Assembly: GCA_964619955.1 (NCBI GenBank)
Contig: CAZUJF010000014.1
Location: 1 to 64,000, forward strand
Direction: 5' to 3'
DNA from: JACQFK01 sp964619955
GTDB taxonomy: Bacteria > Planctomycetota > MHYJ01 > JACPRB01
Length of the DNA: 64,000 bases
Part shown: positions 25,121-34,477 of the stretch, one piece after another
Numbering within the stretch: the stretch's first letter is position 1
Layout of the letters: the number at the start of each line of letters is the position of its first letter
The notes under the pieces: generated by a model
What the model was told of the DNA's origin: nothing
Database searches by the model: none
Seen by the model: the letters and a program-made list of their open reading frames with translations, nothing else
Translations under genes and position numbers: made by a program

Positions 25121-27520
25121 ATGAGAACCGGATGGGTGCTGCTGGGGATCCTGGCGGGGGGCTGCGGCGCGCCCCAGGCGGATCCTCCGGCGGGGCCGGA
25201 GCCGCTGTCGGTCAGCGGACGCTATCCCCATCTGGCCCTCTTCAACCGGCAGGGGGAATGCGGGATCGGGGCGGTGGTGCCTTGGGCGGGCCGGCTGTGG
25301 ACGCTCACCTACGCCCCGCACCGGCCCGGGGGCAGCGACGACAAGCTCTACGAGATCGACGACGCGCTCGGGTTGAAGGCGCGGCCGGAATCGGTCGGGG
25401 GGACCCCGGCGAGCCGCCTCATCCACCGGGAGTCGGGGCAGCTGTTCCTGGGTCCGTACGTGATCGACCGCGAGGGGGGCGTCCGGGTGCTGCCGCCCTC
25501 GGTGATGCCGGGGCGGCTGACGGCGGCGGCCCGGCACCTGACGGATCCCGCGGGCAAGGTCCTCATCTACGACATGGAGGGCCTGCTCTACGAGGTGGAC
25601 GTGAAGACGCTGGAGGTGAAGCGGCTCTTCGTCCGCGCGCTGCCCGGCTGGCACGGGAAGGGCGGCTACAGCGGACAGGGCCGCCTGGTGCTGGCCAACA
25701 ACGGCGAGGAGCCGGTGGGCGCCATGGACCGCTACAAACCCTTCGACACGCAGGTGCCCTTCGAAAACGGCGGGGAGAATGCGGGGGCGCTGGGGGAATG
25801 GGACGGGCGTTCCTGGACGCTGCTGGAACGCCGGCAGTTCGCGGAAGTGAGCGGTCCCGGGGGGATCGAGGGGGCTCCGAATCCCGGGGCTCCGCTGTGG
25901 GCCCTCGGCTGGGACCGCCGCTCGGTCCTGCTCAAGGTGCGGAGCGGGGGCCGCTGGAGCACCTGCCGCCTGCCGAAGGCGGATTATTCGTACGACGGCC
26001 GCCACGGATGGCACACGGAGTGGCCGCGGATCCGGGAGGTCATGCCCGGTCGCTATCTCGCGAACATGCACGGCGGCTGGTTCGAGGTTCCGGCGGCCTT
26101 CGAGGGCGCGGGCGGTCCCGCGCTCCGGGCGATCGGGTCCCACCTCAAGATCACGGGCGATTTCACCGGCTGGCGGGGCCGGATCGTGTTCGGCTGCGAC
26201 GACGCCGCCCAGTCCACGTTCGGGGGCGCGGCGAGCCTGGTGGGGCAGTCGCAGTCCAACCTCTGGTTCGCCTCCTGGGGCGATCTGTCCAGGGCGGGGC
26301 GTCCGTCGGGCTTCGGCGGGCCCTGGCTCGAGGACGACGTGGAGGCCGGGGCCGTGTCGGATCCGCTCCTGATCGCGGGCTACCCGGGCCGCGTCGTTCA
26401 CGTGTCGCACGCCGAGGCGCGGAGCGTCCGCTTCACGCTGGAGGCCGGGAGCTCCGGCGCCTGGCGGCCGGTGGCGGAGCTCGACGTTCCCGCCCAGGGC
26501 TACGCGTTCCAGGTGCTGCCCGCGGACCTGGCCGGGGACTGGATGCGGGTGCGCGCGGGCTCGGCCGTGCGGAAGGCGAGCGTCTACGTCCATTGCGGGC
26601 CGGGAGGAGGGGCGCTCACGGACGCCCGGATCCTGGAGGCCTTTCCGCGCCGGGGCGAAGCGGCCGCCCCGGGGCGCGTGCTCCTGCGCAGCGCCTCCGG
26701 CGGGCGCGGGACGCTGACGGTCGTCCGCACGGGCGCCGGCCCGGAGGAAAGCTGGGAGGTGGATGCCGGCCTGAAGTTCCGCCGCTCGCCCGTGGAGGCC
26801 GCCGAGGCGCCCCGGCCGCCCGGTGCGGCGGATCATCCGGGCCTGACGATCGGGGCGGATGAGGCCTCGGCCTTCGTGATCGAGGGGTCGACCCGCTTCC
26901 GGCTTCCGGTCGCGACCGGAACACCCGTTCCGGAGTCCGGCCGGATCGTCCGGGAGGCGGTCACGGAGCGTTCGCTTCTGAACGTGGCCGGAACCTTCCA
27001 CCTGCTGCCCCGGGCCAACTCCGGGGGCGTGCGGAAGCTCAAGCCCCTCTGCACCCACGACCGGAGCATCGGCGATTTCTGTTCGTGGCGGGGCCTGCTC
27101 GTCCTGGGGGGGCTGAGGCCCGACGCCGTTTCCGGGGACGGGCACGTCTTCCGCGCGGAAGGCGGCGGCCCCGCCCTCTGGTTCGGGGACGTCGACGATC
27201 TCTGGAAGTTCGGGAAGCCGGTCGGCCGGGGCGGCCCCTGGCGGGGTAGTCCCGTAAAGCCGGGCGTGCCCTCGGATCCGTACCTGATGACGGGCTACGA
27301 CCGGAAGACGCTGACGCTGTCGCATGATGCCGGGAGCCCCGTCGAGTTCGGCGTCGAGGTGGACGTGACGGCGGACGGCCGCTGGCGTCGCTACGCCCGC
27401 TTCAAGGTGCCCGCGGGGGAATCCCTGACGCACCGCTTTCCGGAGGGGTATGCCGCCCACTGGGTCCGCGTCGTCGCGGACGCGGAGTGCCGGGCGGGCG
27501 CGACGCTGCTCTACGAGTAG
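25121..27520 (+). CDS. Large hypothetical lipoprotein
   Basis: A 799-aa predicted lipoprotein. MRTGWVLLGILAGGC gives a lipobox with Cys15. The body is beta-rich, with propeller-like repeats (GKVLIYDMEGLLYEVDVKTLEVKRLF) and two later segments with DLWKFG/DLSRAG-type patterns that look like an internal duplication (about 345-420 and 650-740: NLWFASWGDLSRAGRPSGFG versus LWFGDVDDLWKFGKPVGRG). Function unknown; similar proteins in planctomycetes are annotated only as hypothetical. The start at 25121 is preferred because GAGGG lies 9 nt upstream; 25112 is also in frame. It converges on 27524-30262 (stops 3 bp apart). Confidence 0.68.
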   Translation: MRTGWVLLGILAGGCGAPQADPPAGPEPLSVSGRYPHLALFNRQGECGIGAVVPWAGRLWTLTYAPHRPGGSDDKLYEIDDALGLKARPESVGGTPASRLIHRESGQLFLGPYVIDREGGVRVLPPSVMPGRLTAAARHLTDPAGKVLIYDMEGLLYEVDVKTLEVKRLFVRALPGWHGKGGYSGQGRLVLANNGEEPVGAMDRYKPFDTQVPFENGGENAGALGEWDGRSWTLLERRQFAEVSGPGGIEGAPNPGAPLWALGWDRRSVLLKVRSGGRWSTCRLPKADYSYDGRHGWHTEWPRIREVMPGRYLANMHGGWFEVPAAFEGAGGPALRAIGSHLKITGDFTGWRGRIVFGCDDAAQSTFGGAASLVGQSQSNLWFASWGDLSRAGRPSGFGGPWLEDDVEAGAVSDPLLIAGYPGRVVHVSHAEARSVRFTLEAGSSGAWRPVAELDVPAQGYAFQVLPADLAGDWMRVRAGSAVRKASVYVHCGPGGGALTDARILEAFPRRGEAAAPGRVLLRSASGGRGTLTVVRTGAGPEESWEVDAGLKFRRSPVEAAEAPRPPGAADHPGLTIGADEASAFVIEGSTRFRLPVATGTPVPESGRIVREAVTERSLLNVAGTFHLLPRANSGGVRKLKPLCTHDRSIGDFCSWRGLLVLGGLRPDAVSGDGHVFRAEGGGPALWFGDVDDLWKFGKPVGRGGPWRGSPVKPGVPSDPYLMTGYDRKTLTLSHDAGSPVEFGVEVDVTADGRWRRYARFKVPAGESLTHRFPEGYAAHWVRVVADAECRAGATLLYE

Positions 27521-27523
27521 CCC

Positions 27524-30262
27524 TCAGCGCCCGGCGGCCGCGATCAGCAGATCCTGCTTGGCCTGGAAATACTTCACGGGGCCGCGGTACCAGCGGCGCA
27601 CGCCGACGGGATCCAGCAGGGCCGTCCAGGGCAGGGGCGCCGGGGCGCCGCCGCCCACCGAGACGAGGCCGTCGTACGAGCGGTGGGGGATGAGCCAGGA
27701 GGCGTCGGGGGCGGCCGCCAGGGCCCGCGCCGTCGCCTCGTCGGCCAGGAGCACGCGATACGTGATCCCCTGCTTCTCCACGAAGGAGCGCACCTGCTCT
27801 GGCGTCGAAGCCACCGCGACGGCCAGGATCCCGACCCGGCCCGGCTCCTCGAAGCTTGTCAGGGACTGCAGCGTGGCCGCCTCGCTGGAGCAGGACGTGC
27901 AGGCCGGCGACCAGACGTGCAGCAGGGTGAGCGGGGCGGGGTCCGCGGACACCGGCCGTCCCTCGAGATCCCGGAAGCGTCCCTCCTTCAGGATGCGGCG
28001 CAGCGGATCCTCCCTGGGCGCGGGAACCGCGGCGGGCGGGCGCGGGCCCTCGGAGGCGAGGATTCCGGCGCCCTCCTTCAACGTGAGGAAGCGGTCCGCG
28101 GGAACGTCCCGCAGCTCCTCCACCCGGCCCGAGGGCCAGCGCACGACGAGGCGGTCCGCCTTCTCATGGACCCCGAGGCCGAAGTGGAGCGCGGGTTCGC
28201 TCTGCGAGAGGAACCCCGAGCCGCAGGCCAGTTCGCGGGTGAGGCGGTCCGTCCCCGCCTCCACCGTCACGCGCGCGCCGATCCCCATGCGGTTGCTCTT
28301 CGTGCCCTGGAGCCGCAGGTGCAGGAAGCGGCCGCCCGCGCCCTCGTTGTGCAGGAAGGCCGCCCGGTCCAGGAGGGTCCGCACCGCGATGTCCGGCCGG
28401 CCGTCCCGGTCGAAGTCCGCCACCGCCGCCGCGCGGGAATCCGCGATGAGGTCGCCCCCCTCGGCCCAGCCCGCCTCGGTGAAGCCCCCCCGGCGGTTGT
28501 TGCGCCAGAGCTTGTTGTGCTCGTAGCCGTTGAAGGAGCGCAGGCCGACGTCGAACCGGCGCAGGCCCTGCCGCCACTCCGCCTCGTGTGGAACCACACT
28601 TTTCCAGAGGGGCGCTCAGGTGTCCTCCGGATCGGAGCCGGTCCAGAACCCGTTGCAGCCGTAGAGGTCCAGAAAGCCGTCGTTGTCCGCGTCGATCCAG
28701 ACCGTGCCCCAGGCGAACTGCCCGTAGTCCACGCCGGCCGGACGCGCGACGTCGGCGAAGGCGCCGCCCTCGTTGCGGAAGAGGCGGTTGCCGCTCGTCA
28801 TGCCGTCGAGCGTTCCCAGGATGCGGGTCCGCATGCCCGACAGGAACCAGGGCACCGGCAGCAGTTCGCGCTTCTTGAAGAGCCAGCGCCCCGCGTTGGA
28901 GTACATCCCCGCCGCCATCATGTCCAGGTCGCCGTCGTTGTCGTAATCGCCGAAGGCCGCGCTCATGCCGAAGGCGGCGCCCCCCATGCCGCGGGACGTC
29001 GTGACGTCCGTGAAGCGGCCGCCGTCGTTGAGGTAGAGCGTGCTGCGGCTCCAGTCGTTGCAGACGAAGAGGTCGGGGTCCCCGTCGGCGTCGACGTCGC
29101 CCCAGGCGAGGGAGAAGGTCCAGCCCCGGTCCCCCACGCCGGCCTCTTTCGTGACGTCGGCGAAGCGCAGGCCGCCGAGGTTCCGGTAGAGGACGTTGGG
29201 GTGGCCGTTGGAGGCCTCGAGGCCGGGGAACTCGTTGAACGAGTCGCCGTAGACGCCGAGCGCCACGTCGAGCAGACCGTCGCGGTCGTAGTCGGCCACG
29301 GCGACCGAGGTGGGGAAGCCGCTGTATTCGAGGCCGGAGGCGGCGGCGGGTTCGAAGGTCCCGTCGCCGCGGTTCCTGAAGAGGCGGCAGGGGGCGCGCT
29401 CGCAGACGATGAAGAGGTCGAGGTCGCCGTCGTTGTCCGCATCGAAGAAGACGGCGCTGCGGGTCAGGAGGGGCGGCCCCTCCAGCCCGGCCCGCGCGGT
29501 CACGTCCTCGAAGCGGCCGTCGCCGCGGTTGCGGAAGAGGGCGTTGCGCAGGCCGTCGCAGTAGAAGAGGTCCGTCCAGCCGTCGCCGTCGTAATCGGCG
29601 GCGGCCGTGCCGGCGTCGGCGTTGATCACCTGGTGCAGGCGCCCGTCCGGGACGCCGGGGTCCGCGGCGCGGTGGAGGTAGTCCGTCCCGTTCTCGCGCG
29701 CCACGTCGCGGAAGCGGGAGCGGGTCCCGAGCACGCATTCTCCCTCGAGGATCTGCTGTCCCGTCACGCGCCACGCGGCCTCCTCGCGTCTCAGGGCGAA
29801 GCGGAGGCGGAAGCGGTCGTTGCGGAAGCGGCCGTCGGCGTCCTGCCCCATCACGCCGAGGAGGAACACGGCGTCCGCCCCGGCCTCCGCGACCTCGACG
29901 CTCCGGGGCTTGAGCTCGGCGCGGGCGATCGTCCGGAAGCTCTCGAGGTAGCGCCTCCAGGCGGCCAGGACGGCGGCGCGGGGTTCGGCGCGGGGCGGCC
30001 CGGCCCAGGTCCGGATCTCGGGGGCGCCGCCGGCCGCCGCCGCGGTCCAGCGCGAGGGCTCCGGAGCCTCGCCCCGGACGTCGTCCGCGTAAAGGGCGTC
30101 GAGGAGTCCGGGCGTCCCCCGTTCGAGCGCGGAGGCGAGGCGGCCCAGCGCGGAGAGCACGGGCTCCTCCGGGAGGGCGGGGACTTCGTACTCGCGGAAG
30201 GGCAGGGGGTTGCAGCCCAGGGCCGCGAGGCAGGCCAGGAGGGCGGCGGATCTCGCGTTCAT
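27524..30262 (-). CDS. CRTAC1-like FG-GAP / ASPIC-UnbV / thioredoxin-like protein interrupted by an in-frame TGA (codon 549)
   Basis: One continuous frame of 913 codons broken by TGA at 28616-28618. The N-terminus (MNARSAALLACLAALGC) looks like a lipoprotein or signal sequence. Seven Ca-binding FG-GAP/VCBS loops follow (DGDGWTDLF, DADNDGDLDLF, DYDRDGLLDV and others), one of them after the TGA. Then come an ASPIC/UnbV domain (GTKSNRMGIGARV) and a thioredoxin-like C-terminus with CTSC (WSPACTSC). The residues around the TGA (GFWTGSDPEDT, stop, APLWKSVVPHEAEW, then FNGYEHNKLWRN) read as uninterrupted family sequence in the same frame. It could be a Sec-encoding gene, a nonsense-mutated gene or a sequencing error. 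If TGA terminates, the products are 548 aa and a possible 357-aa restart at GTG 28597. The start overlaps the haloperoxidase stop (ATGA). Confidence 0.7.
28580..28618 (-). other. In-frame TGA followed by SECIS-like hairpin
   Basis: On the coding strand the TGA is followed 16 nt later by a perfect GUGUG/CACAC stem with a GUUC apical loop, supported below by CCUC/GAGG pairing. Apical loop position (21 nt after UGA) and a G as first loop base fit the general layout of bacterial SECIS elements. In such GC-rich DNA hairpins are common, so this is suggestive only. No selA, selB or selC is in the window. Confidence 0.35.
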
Positions 30263-31827
30263 TCGCGCACGCGGGCCGTTCCGTCGAAGTAGGCCCGGTA
30301 CTTCGGCCAGCTCCAGACGGCGATCTTCCGGCCCACCTCGAGCCCCACGATGTTGTCGGTCGGGATATGATAGCCGCCCAGCGCGCGGGAGAGCGCGGCC
30401 ATCTCGGCCGTGCCGCTGAACGTCGGCAGTTCGAGGCGCACCTCGCGGTCGTCTTTGAGGGCGGCCGGCACGCCCCCGAAGGCCTGCATCTGCGGAACGC
30501 TGCAGCCCAGCTCCGTCAGTTCGCCCGCCTTGCGGACCGCGACGGCGCCGAAACGGTCGCTGCCGGTGAAGAGCTCCAGCATCCGGGCGGCGGCGCCGCT
30601 GGCCGTCGCATGGCCGGAGGTGTAGCCCGGGAAGGGCGGCGTGACGAACGTGGAGGGCGAGTAGGGCAGCCACGACTCGCCCGGGATCAGGCCGAATCCC
30701 TTGCAGGGGCCGAGGTAGCCCCGGATCATCCGCCCCTTGTAGAGATGGCGGATCAGCGTCCAGGGCCGCGAGGTGTCGTAGAAGCGTTTCGTCTCCCAGC
30801 AGGAGATGAAGGCGTCGAACACGATGTTGGCGATGGAGAAGAACAGCCGGACGTCCTGGTCGAGCGTCTGGCGGTCCCGCCGGGAGACGTCGGCGGCGAA
30901 GCGCAGCCAGTGGCCGGACTGTCCCGTGGAGCGGGGGCCGTCGCGCATGAACTCGACGACGGATTTCTCCTCGAGACTGAGCCGGCCGTTGTACTCGATG
31001 CAGGCCTCGACGTCCTTCCGGAGCTGCTCGCTGCCCACCTTGGGCTGCGGTCCCGGGCGGAACTGGCTGCTGCTTTCGAGCGCGAACGGCTTCACGCGGT
31101 ACCAGTGCGGCGTGAGGAAGGGGCAGTAGATCGTCCCGCCCTTGCCGTCGTCGAAGGGGAGCTCCTGCCAGCGGTCCGGGTCGACGACGCGGTCGCGCGG
31201 ATTGCGCGGTTCGTAGAACGTGTAGTCCGAATAGGCCCCGCCCCTGCCGCCGGGCTCGTCGCCCAGCTGGTTGGCGCCGTCGCGGCTCCGGTACGCGATG
31301 AGGGCGGCGGCGGCGCTGTTGCCGACGCCTGGCGGGGTGGCGGGATCCGTCGAGACGTCGTCCGGATCGTGTCCCTCCCGGCGCATCTGCTCCGCCAGCC
31401 AGGCCGCGTCCTCGGGGTAGACGAAGCGCAGCATGCGGAAGGCCGCATAAGCGACCGCCTTGGATTTGTTCTCCGTCGTGCGTTCGGCGGGGGGGCGGCG
31501 CAGGGAGCCGCCGAGGCGCGTGCCGACGGCCCGGTCGTCGTAGGCGGCCCAGGCGTCGTACACGGCCGTCAACACGAGGGCCATGTCCCTGGAGAGGATG
31601 GTCGGGCGCGCCCCGAAGCGGTCGACGGAGCGTCCTCCGGCCTCCTGGAGGATGTCCAGCCAGCGGTACGCGGCGCTGGGGCCGGGATGCGGGGCCATGT
31701 GGAGCAGGACCCCGGGGGCCGGATCCGGCCTCTCGGGCGGCGGCGCGGGGGGCGTCGAGCATCCCGCCAGGATGATCCCGAGGGCGGCGAGCAGCCCCGG
31801 GAGAACGGATCGGGGACGGGCGAGCAT
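30259..31827 (-). CDS. Vanadium-dependent haloperoxidase / PAP2-superfamily lipoprotein
   Basis: A 522-aa predicted lipoprotein (MLARPRSVLPGLLAALGIILAGC). It contains the vanadate-pocket pattern of the PAP2/haloperoxidase superfamily: TSRPWTLIRHLYKG (Arg-Pro), PPFPGYTSGHATASG (Ser-Gly-His) and RALGGYHIPTDN (Arg and axial His). Such enzymes oxidise halides with H2O2, although phosphatase activity is an alternative that sequence alone does not exclude. The start at 31827 gives the lipobox; the longer frame to 31968 would bury it. Its stop overlaps the ATG of the CRTAC1-like gene (ATGA), implying translational coupling. It is divergent from the AraC gene. Confidence 0.82.
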   Translation of the reverse strand: MLARPRSVLPGLLAALGIILAGCSTPPAPPPERPDPAPGVLLHMAPHPGPSAAYRWLDILQEAGGRSVDRFGARPTILSRDMALVLTAVYDAWAAYDDRAVGTRLGGSLRRPPAERTTENKSKAVAYAAFRMLRFVYPEDAAWLAEQMRREGHDPDDVSTDPATPPGVGNSAAAALIAYRSRDGANQLGDEPGGRGGAYSDYTFYEPRNPRDRVVDPDRWQELPFDDGKGGTIYCPFLTPHWYRVKPFALESSSQFRPGPQPKVGSEQLRKDVEACIEYNGRLSLEEKSVVEFMRDGPRSTGQSGHWLRFAADVSRRDRQTLDQDVRLFFSIANIVFDAFISCWETKRFYDTSRPWTLIRHLYKGRMIRGYLGPCKGFGLIPGESWLPYSPSTFVTPPFPGYTSGHATASGAAARMLELFTGSDRFGAVAVRKAGELTELGCSVPQMQAFGGVPAALKDDREVRLELPTFSGTAEMAALSRALGGYHIPTDNIVGLEVGRKIAVWSWPKYRAYFDGTARVRE

Positions 31828-31853
31828 GGCGGTCTCTCCGGTTTGCCTTATCT

Positions 31854-31878
31854 GGATGAGTCGGTTAATTATATACGG
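31854..31878 (-). promoter_or_regulatory. Palindrome and -10-like box upstream of the haloperoxidase operon
   Basis: Coding-strand CGTATATAATTAACCGACTC: a perfect TATAAT hexamer runs into the TTAACC arm, 27 bp before the ATG at 31827. The right arm is degenerate. It lies in the divergent region shared with the AraC gene. Confidence 0.5.
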
Positions 31879-31949
31879 AGCGAGGGAGGGGAGGGGAAGC
31901 GAAAAATGCGGCTCCGGGGGGCCCGGAGCCGTCGCGGAGGAGGCCGGGA

Positions 31950-32798
31950 GTGTCCGAAGCGCCCGCACGGGGGGTCGAACGCATCCGCTGGTGGCGGCCG
32001 CCCGGCCTCCCCGGCGCGGAGGTGCTGGAATGCGACCACTGCGACAAGCTGTGGAAGGTCTACCACGAGACCTTCACGGTGTGTTCCATGCTCGACGTGA
32101 CGTCCCGCTGGATCTACCGCGGGCGGGAGCGGGTCACCCCGAAGGGGGGACTCATGCTCATGGAACCCGGCGAAGTGCACGTGACGCGGCAGGTGTGGGG
32201 GCCGGGCCGCTACCGGGTCCTGCTCCTGCCGGCGGCCGAGGTGGCGGAGGCCGCCTGGGACCTGGGGTCGGGGAGGGGGGCTCCGCACCTGGCCCGGGCC
32301 GACCTGAACCTGCCCCCCGTCTCCCGGGCCTTCGCGCGGCTCCATGAGAACCTGGAAGGATCCGGCACGCTGCTCGAGCGGCAGTCCCTGTATGCGGAGT
32401 GTCTCCGGCTCCTGCTGGAGCATGCCGCCGAGGGGCGGCCGCGGCCGGACGCCGACGCCTCCCGGAACGGGATCCGGGCGGCGCGCGACTTCCTGAGGGA
32501 GCGCAGCGCCGACAACGTCAGCCTGGACGAATTGTCCCGGGTGGCGGGGATGAGCCGCTTCCACCTGCTGAGGCGGTTCCGGAGGGAGGTGGGGGTGCCT
32601 CCCCACACGTTCCAGATCCAGATGAGGGTCGCGCAGGCGAGACGCCTGCTCGCCCGGGGCGTCCCCCTCGCGACGGCGGCCGGTCAGGCCGGCTTCTACG
32701 ACCAGAGTCACATGACCCTTCATTTCAGGCGCATTCTCGGCGTCACGCCCCGGCAGCTGGCGGCGGGGGCCCCGGCCTTCCGTCCGCGGATCCGCTGA
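31950..32798 (+). CDS. AraC-family transcriptional regulator
   Basis: A 282-aa regulator with a GTG start and GGAGG upstream. The N-terminal 150 residues form a cupin-like sensing domain (MLMEPGEVHVTRQVW). The C-terminal ~100 residues are a double helix-turn-helix of AraC type (LDELSRVAGMSRFHLLRRFRREVGVPPHTF and AAGQAGFYDQSHMTLHFRRILGVTPRQL). The ligand is unknown. It is divergent from the haloperoxidase/CRTAC1 operon and therefore a plausible regulator of it (inference). Confidence 0.9.
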   Translation: MSEAPARGVERIRWWRPPGLPGAEVLECDHCDKLWKVYHETFTVCSMLDVTSRWIYRGRERVTPKGGLMLMEPGEVHVTRQVWGPGRYRVLLLPAAEVAEAAWDLGSGRGAPHLARADLNLPPVSRAFARLHENLEGSGTLLERQSLYAECLRLLLEHAAEGRPRPDADASRNGIRAARDFLRERSADNVSLDELSRVAGMSRFHLLRRFRREVGVPPHTFQIQMRVAQARRLLARGVPLATAAGQAGFYDQSHMTLHFRRILGVTPRQLAAGAPAFRPRIR

Positions 32799-32831
32799 AA
32801 CGGCAATTTCTTCCTAGACGCGAACCTCCAA

Positions 32832-32854
32832 TTGATTAACATGGTTGATCATTT
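32832..32854 (+). promoter_or_regulatory. Palindrome copy upstream of lipoprotein 32921
   Basis: TTGATTAACATGGTTGATCA: among the most symmetrical copies, with outer TTGAT/ATCA arms. It lies 67 bp before the ATG at 32921. Confidence 0.55.
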
Positions 32855-32920
32855 GAATGAAAACGTGCCCGCTCTTTGTGGGGCGGGCGTCCGTGGGTCC
32901 GGTCGTGAAGGGGGTTGAGC

Positions 32921-34369
32921 ATGGGCATCCGGTGGTGTTTGAGGGCTTCGGCCTTCGTTCTTGCCCTGGCGCTGCTGCCGGCGTGCGGCGGCGGCAGCAG
33001 CGGAGGGGGCGGGGCGGCGGGCCCCGAGGTCGTCACGCTGAGCGGGACCCTGGGGGGCGGCTACGTGCCGCTCGGCCTGAAAGGGCCCCGGGGGCTGGCG
33101 GTCGGCGTCGACGTGGACCGGGTCCTCGCGATCCAGTCGGAGCAGGGCCGGATCGGCTCCTTCAGCATGGTCAACAGCAAATCGGCGGACATCAACCCGG
33201 ACGGGACCTTCAGCATCGCGCTGGAGAAGGACTACGACTGGATCCTCGTCCTGGTGAACACGACCGCCCCCCTGGCGACCGACCGCTTCGTGGGGTACAT
33301 CGACCTCTCGGCCGGCGGCCCCAACTCGCTCCTGCTCATGCCCGCCACGGAGGCCACGACCAGCAGCCATGACATGGGCGCCATCGCCGCCGCGGGCGAC
33401 ACGGCCGTCGCCACGAACCCGCTCACCTCGAGCCAGCTCTCGCTCACGGCGACCCAGCTCGGCAATCTGGCGAAGAACGACGACCGCTTCAAGAGCGTGA
33501 AGAACCTGGTGCTCAACTACGATTCCACGAGCGGCATCTATTACACGCTGAGGCCGGACTTCAAGTGGAGGGGCACCTACGCGAGCATCCAGAACGCCTT
33601 CCCCGACCTCGTCGCCACGCCCGCCTTCTACACGTACAACGCCTACAATTTCCAGCTGGATTCCAATTCCACCGAGGTGACGATCGAACAGATCGGGGCG
33701 TCCGGCGTGCCGAGGGTGGCCGTCGAACTGTTCACGCCCGTGGGGACCACGGCGACCTCCACTTCCCCGGCCCGGACCTACGACCTCACCACCCCCATCG
33801 CCAACAACGCCGCCGTCAATTCCGCTCCCGCGCCGGACGGTTCCATCGAGTCGACCGACGACGACTTCTACGCGACGAACCGCTATCCCCCCATCTCCTA
33901 CTCCTTCGGGTCCAGCCTGGGCGGCACGATCCCGGACGGATACTGGTCGTACAAGGTGGGCGCGGTGCAGAAGGCCCAGTTCGACGTGGCCGTGGCCAAG
34001 CCGATCGATCCCGCGGGCAAGCCCCTGGGCGTCACGCCCGTCATCCGCGTCAACACGGAGGCCGTCACGAACCGCATCACCTCCATCGACATCCAGTGGT
34101 ACTACCTGGACGGGGGCGTCTACGTCCCGCTCAGCGACCTCTCGCTGCTGTCCCACCTGGTCGGCACGGGCGACGTCTACCTCGACAACCGCATGACGGG
34201 GTCGGCGTACGAGAGCATCACGTTCAACCCCTCCACCGACACCAGCATCGTCCCCCCCTCGACCTGGTACTTCGACACGGCGACGGGGCCGGGGTACCTG
34301 GCCGAGAGCATCGGCATCTTCTACGAGTCCTCGGGCGTCGGCTTCTTCTTCGACTTCTTCAAGCCGTGA
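32921..34369 (+). CDS. Hypothetical surface lipoprotein
   Basis: A 482-aa predicted lipoprotein. LALALLPACGGGSSGGGG gives a lipobox followed by a Gly/Ser linker. The mature part is rich in Thr, Ser, Asn and aromatic residues and predicted to be beta-sheet. It contains an early carboxypeptidase-like or DUF4382-like sandwich (VTLSGTLGGGYVPLG). It is unusually poor in Arg compared with neighbouring genes. I recognise no family and cannot propose a function. The start at 32921 has AAGGGGG upstream. A strong terminator follows. Confidence 0.65.
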   Translation: MGIRWCLRASAFVLALALLPACGGGSSGGGGAAGPEVVTLSGTLGGGYVPLGLKGPRGLAVGVDVDRVLAIQSEQGRIGSFSMVNSKSADINPDGTFSIALEKDYDWILVLVNTTAPLATDRFVGYIDLSAGGPNSLLLMPATEATTSSHDMGAIAAAGDTAVATNPLTSSQLSLTATQLGNLAKNDDRFKSVKNLVLNYDSTSGIYYTLRPDFKWRGTYASIQNAFPDLVATPAFYTYNAYNFQLDSNSTEVTIEQIGASGVPRVAVELFTPVGTTATSTSPARTYDLTTPIANNAAVNSAPAPDGSIESTDDDFYATNRYPPISYSFGSSLGGTIPDGYWSYKVGAVQKAQFDVAVAKPIDPAGKPLGVTPVIRVNTEAVTNRITSIDIQWYYLDGGVYVPLSDLSLLSHLVGTGDVYLDNRMTGSAYESITFNPSTDTSIVPPSTWYFDTATGPGYLAESIGIFYESSGVGFFFDFFKP

Positions 34370-34391
34370 CGGCGCGCTGAACTTTCCGGCC

Positions 34392-34436
34392 GGGGCGGCG
34401 GCAAGTTGCACCTTGCCGCCGCCCCTTCGCGTTTAT
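34392..34436 (+). terminator. Long GC-rich hairpin, probable terminator
   Basis: A perfect 14-bp stem (GGGGCGGCGGCAAG and its complement) with loop TTGCAC, followed by TTCGCGTTTAT. It lies 22 bp after the stop of the lipoprotein gene. Confidence 0.75.
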
Positions 34437-34460
34437 ATAGTTAACCGGGATGATTATATG
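34434..34460 (+). promoter_or_regulatory. Palindrome copy upstream of 34478
   Basis: TATATAGTTAACCGGGATGA: a TATA-like box runs into TTAACCGGG with a degenerate right arm, 17 bp before the ATG at 34478. Confidence 0.5.
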
Positions 34461-34477
34461 AACACCGAGGTGCTGAG

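Noticed and set aside
27524..28597. Treating the downstream half of the CRTAC1-like frame as an independent gene
   Set aside because: Its GTG start has no ribosome site and begins mid-domain; the frame is continuous with the upstream part apart from the TGA.
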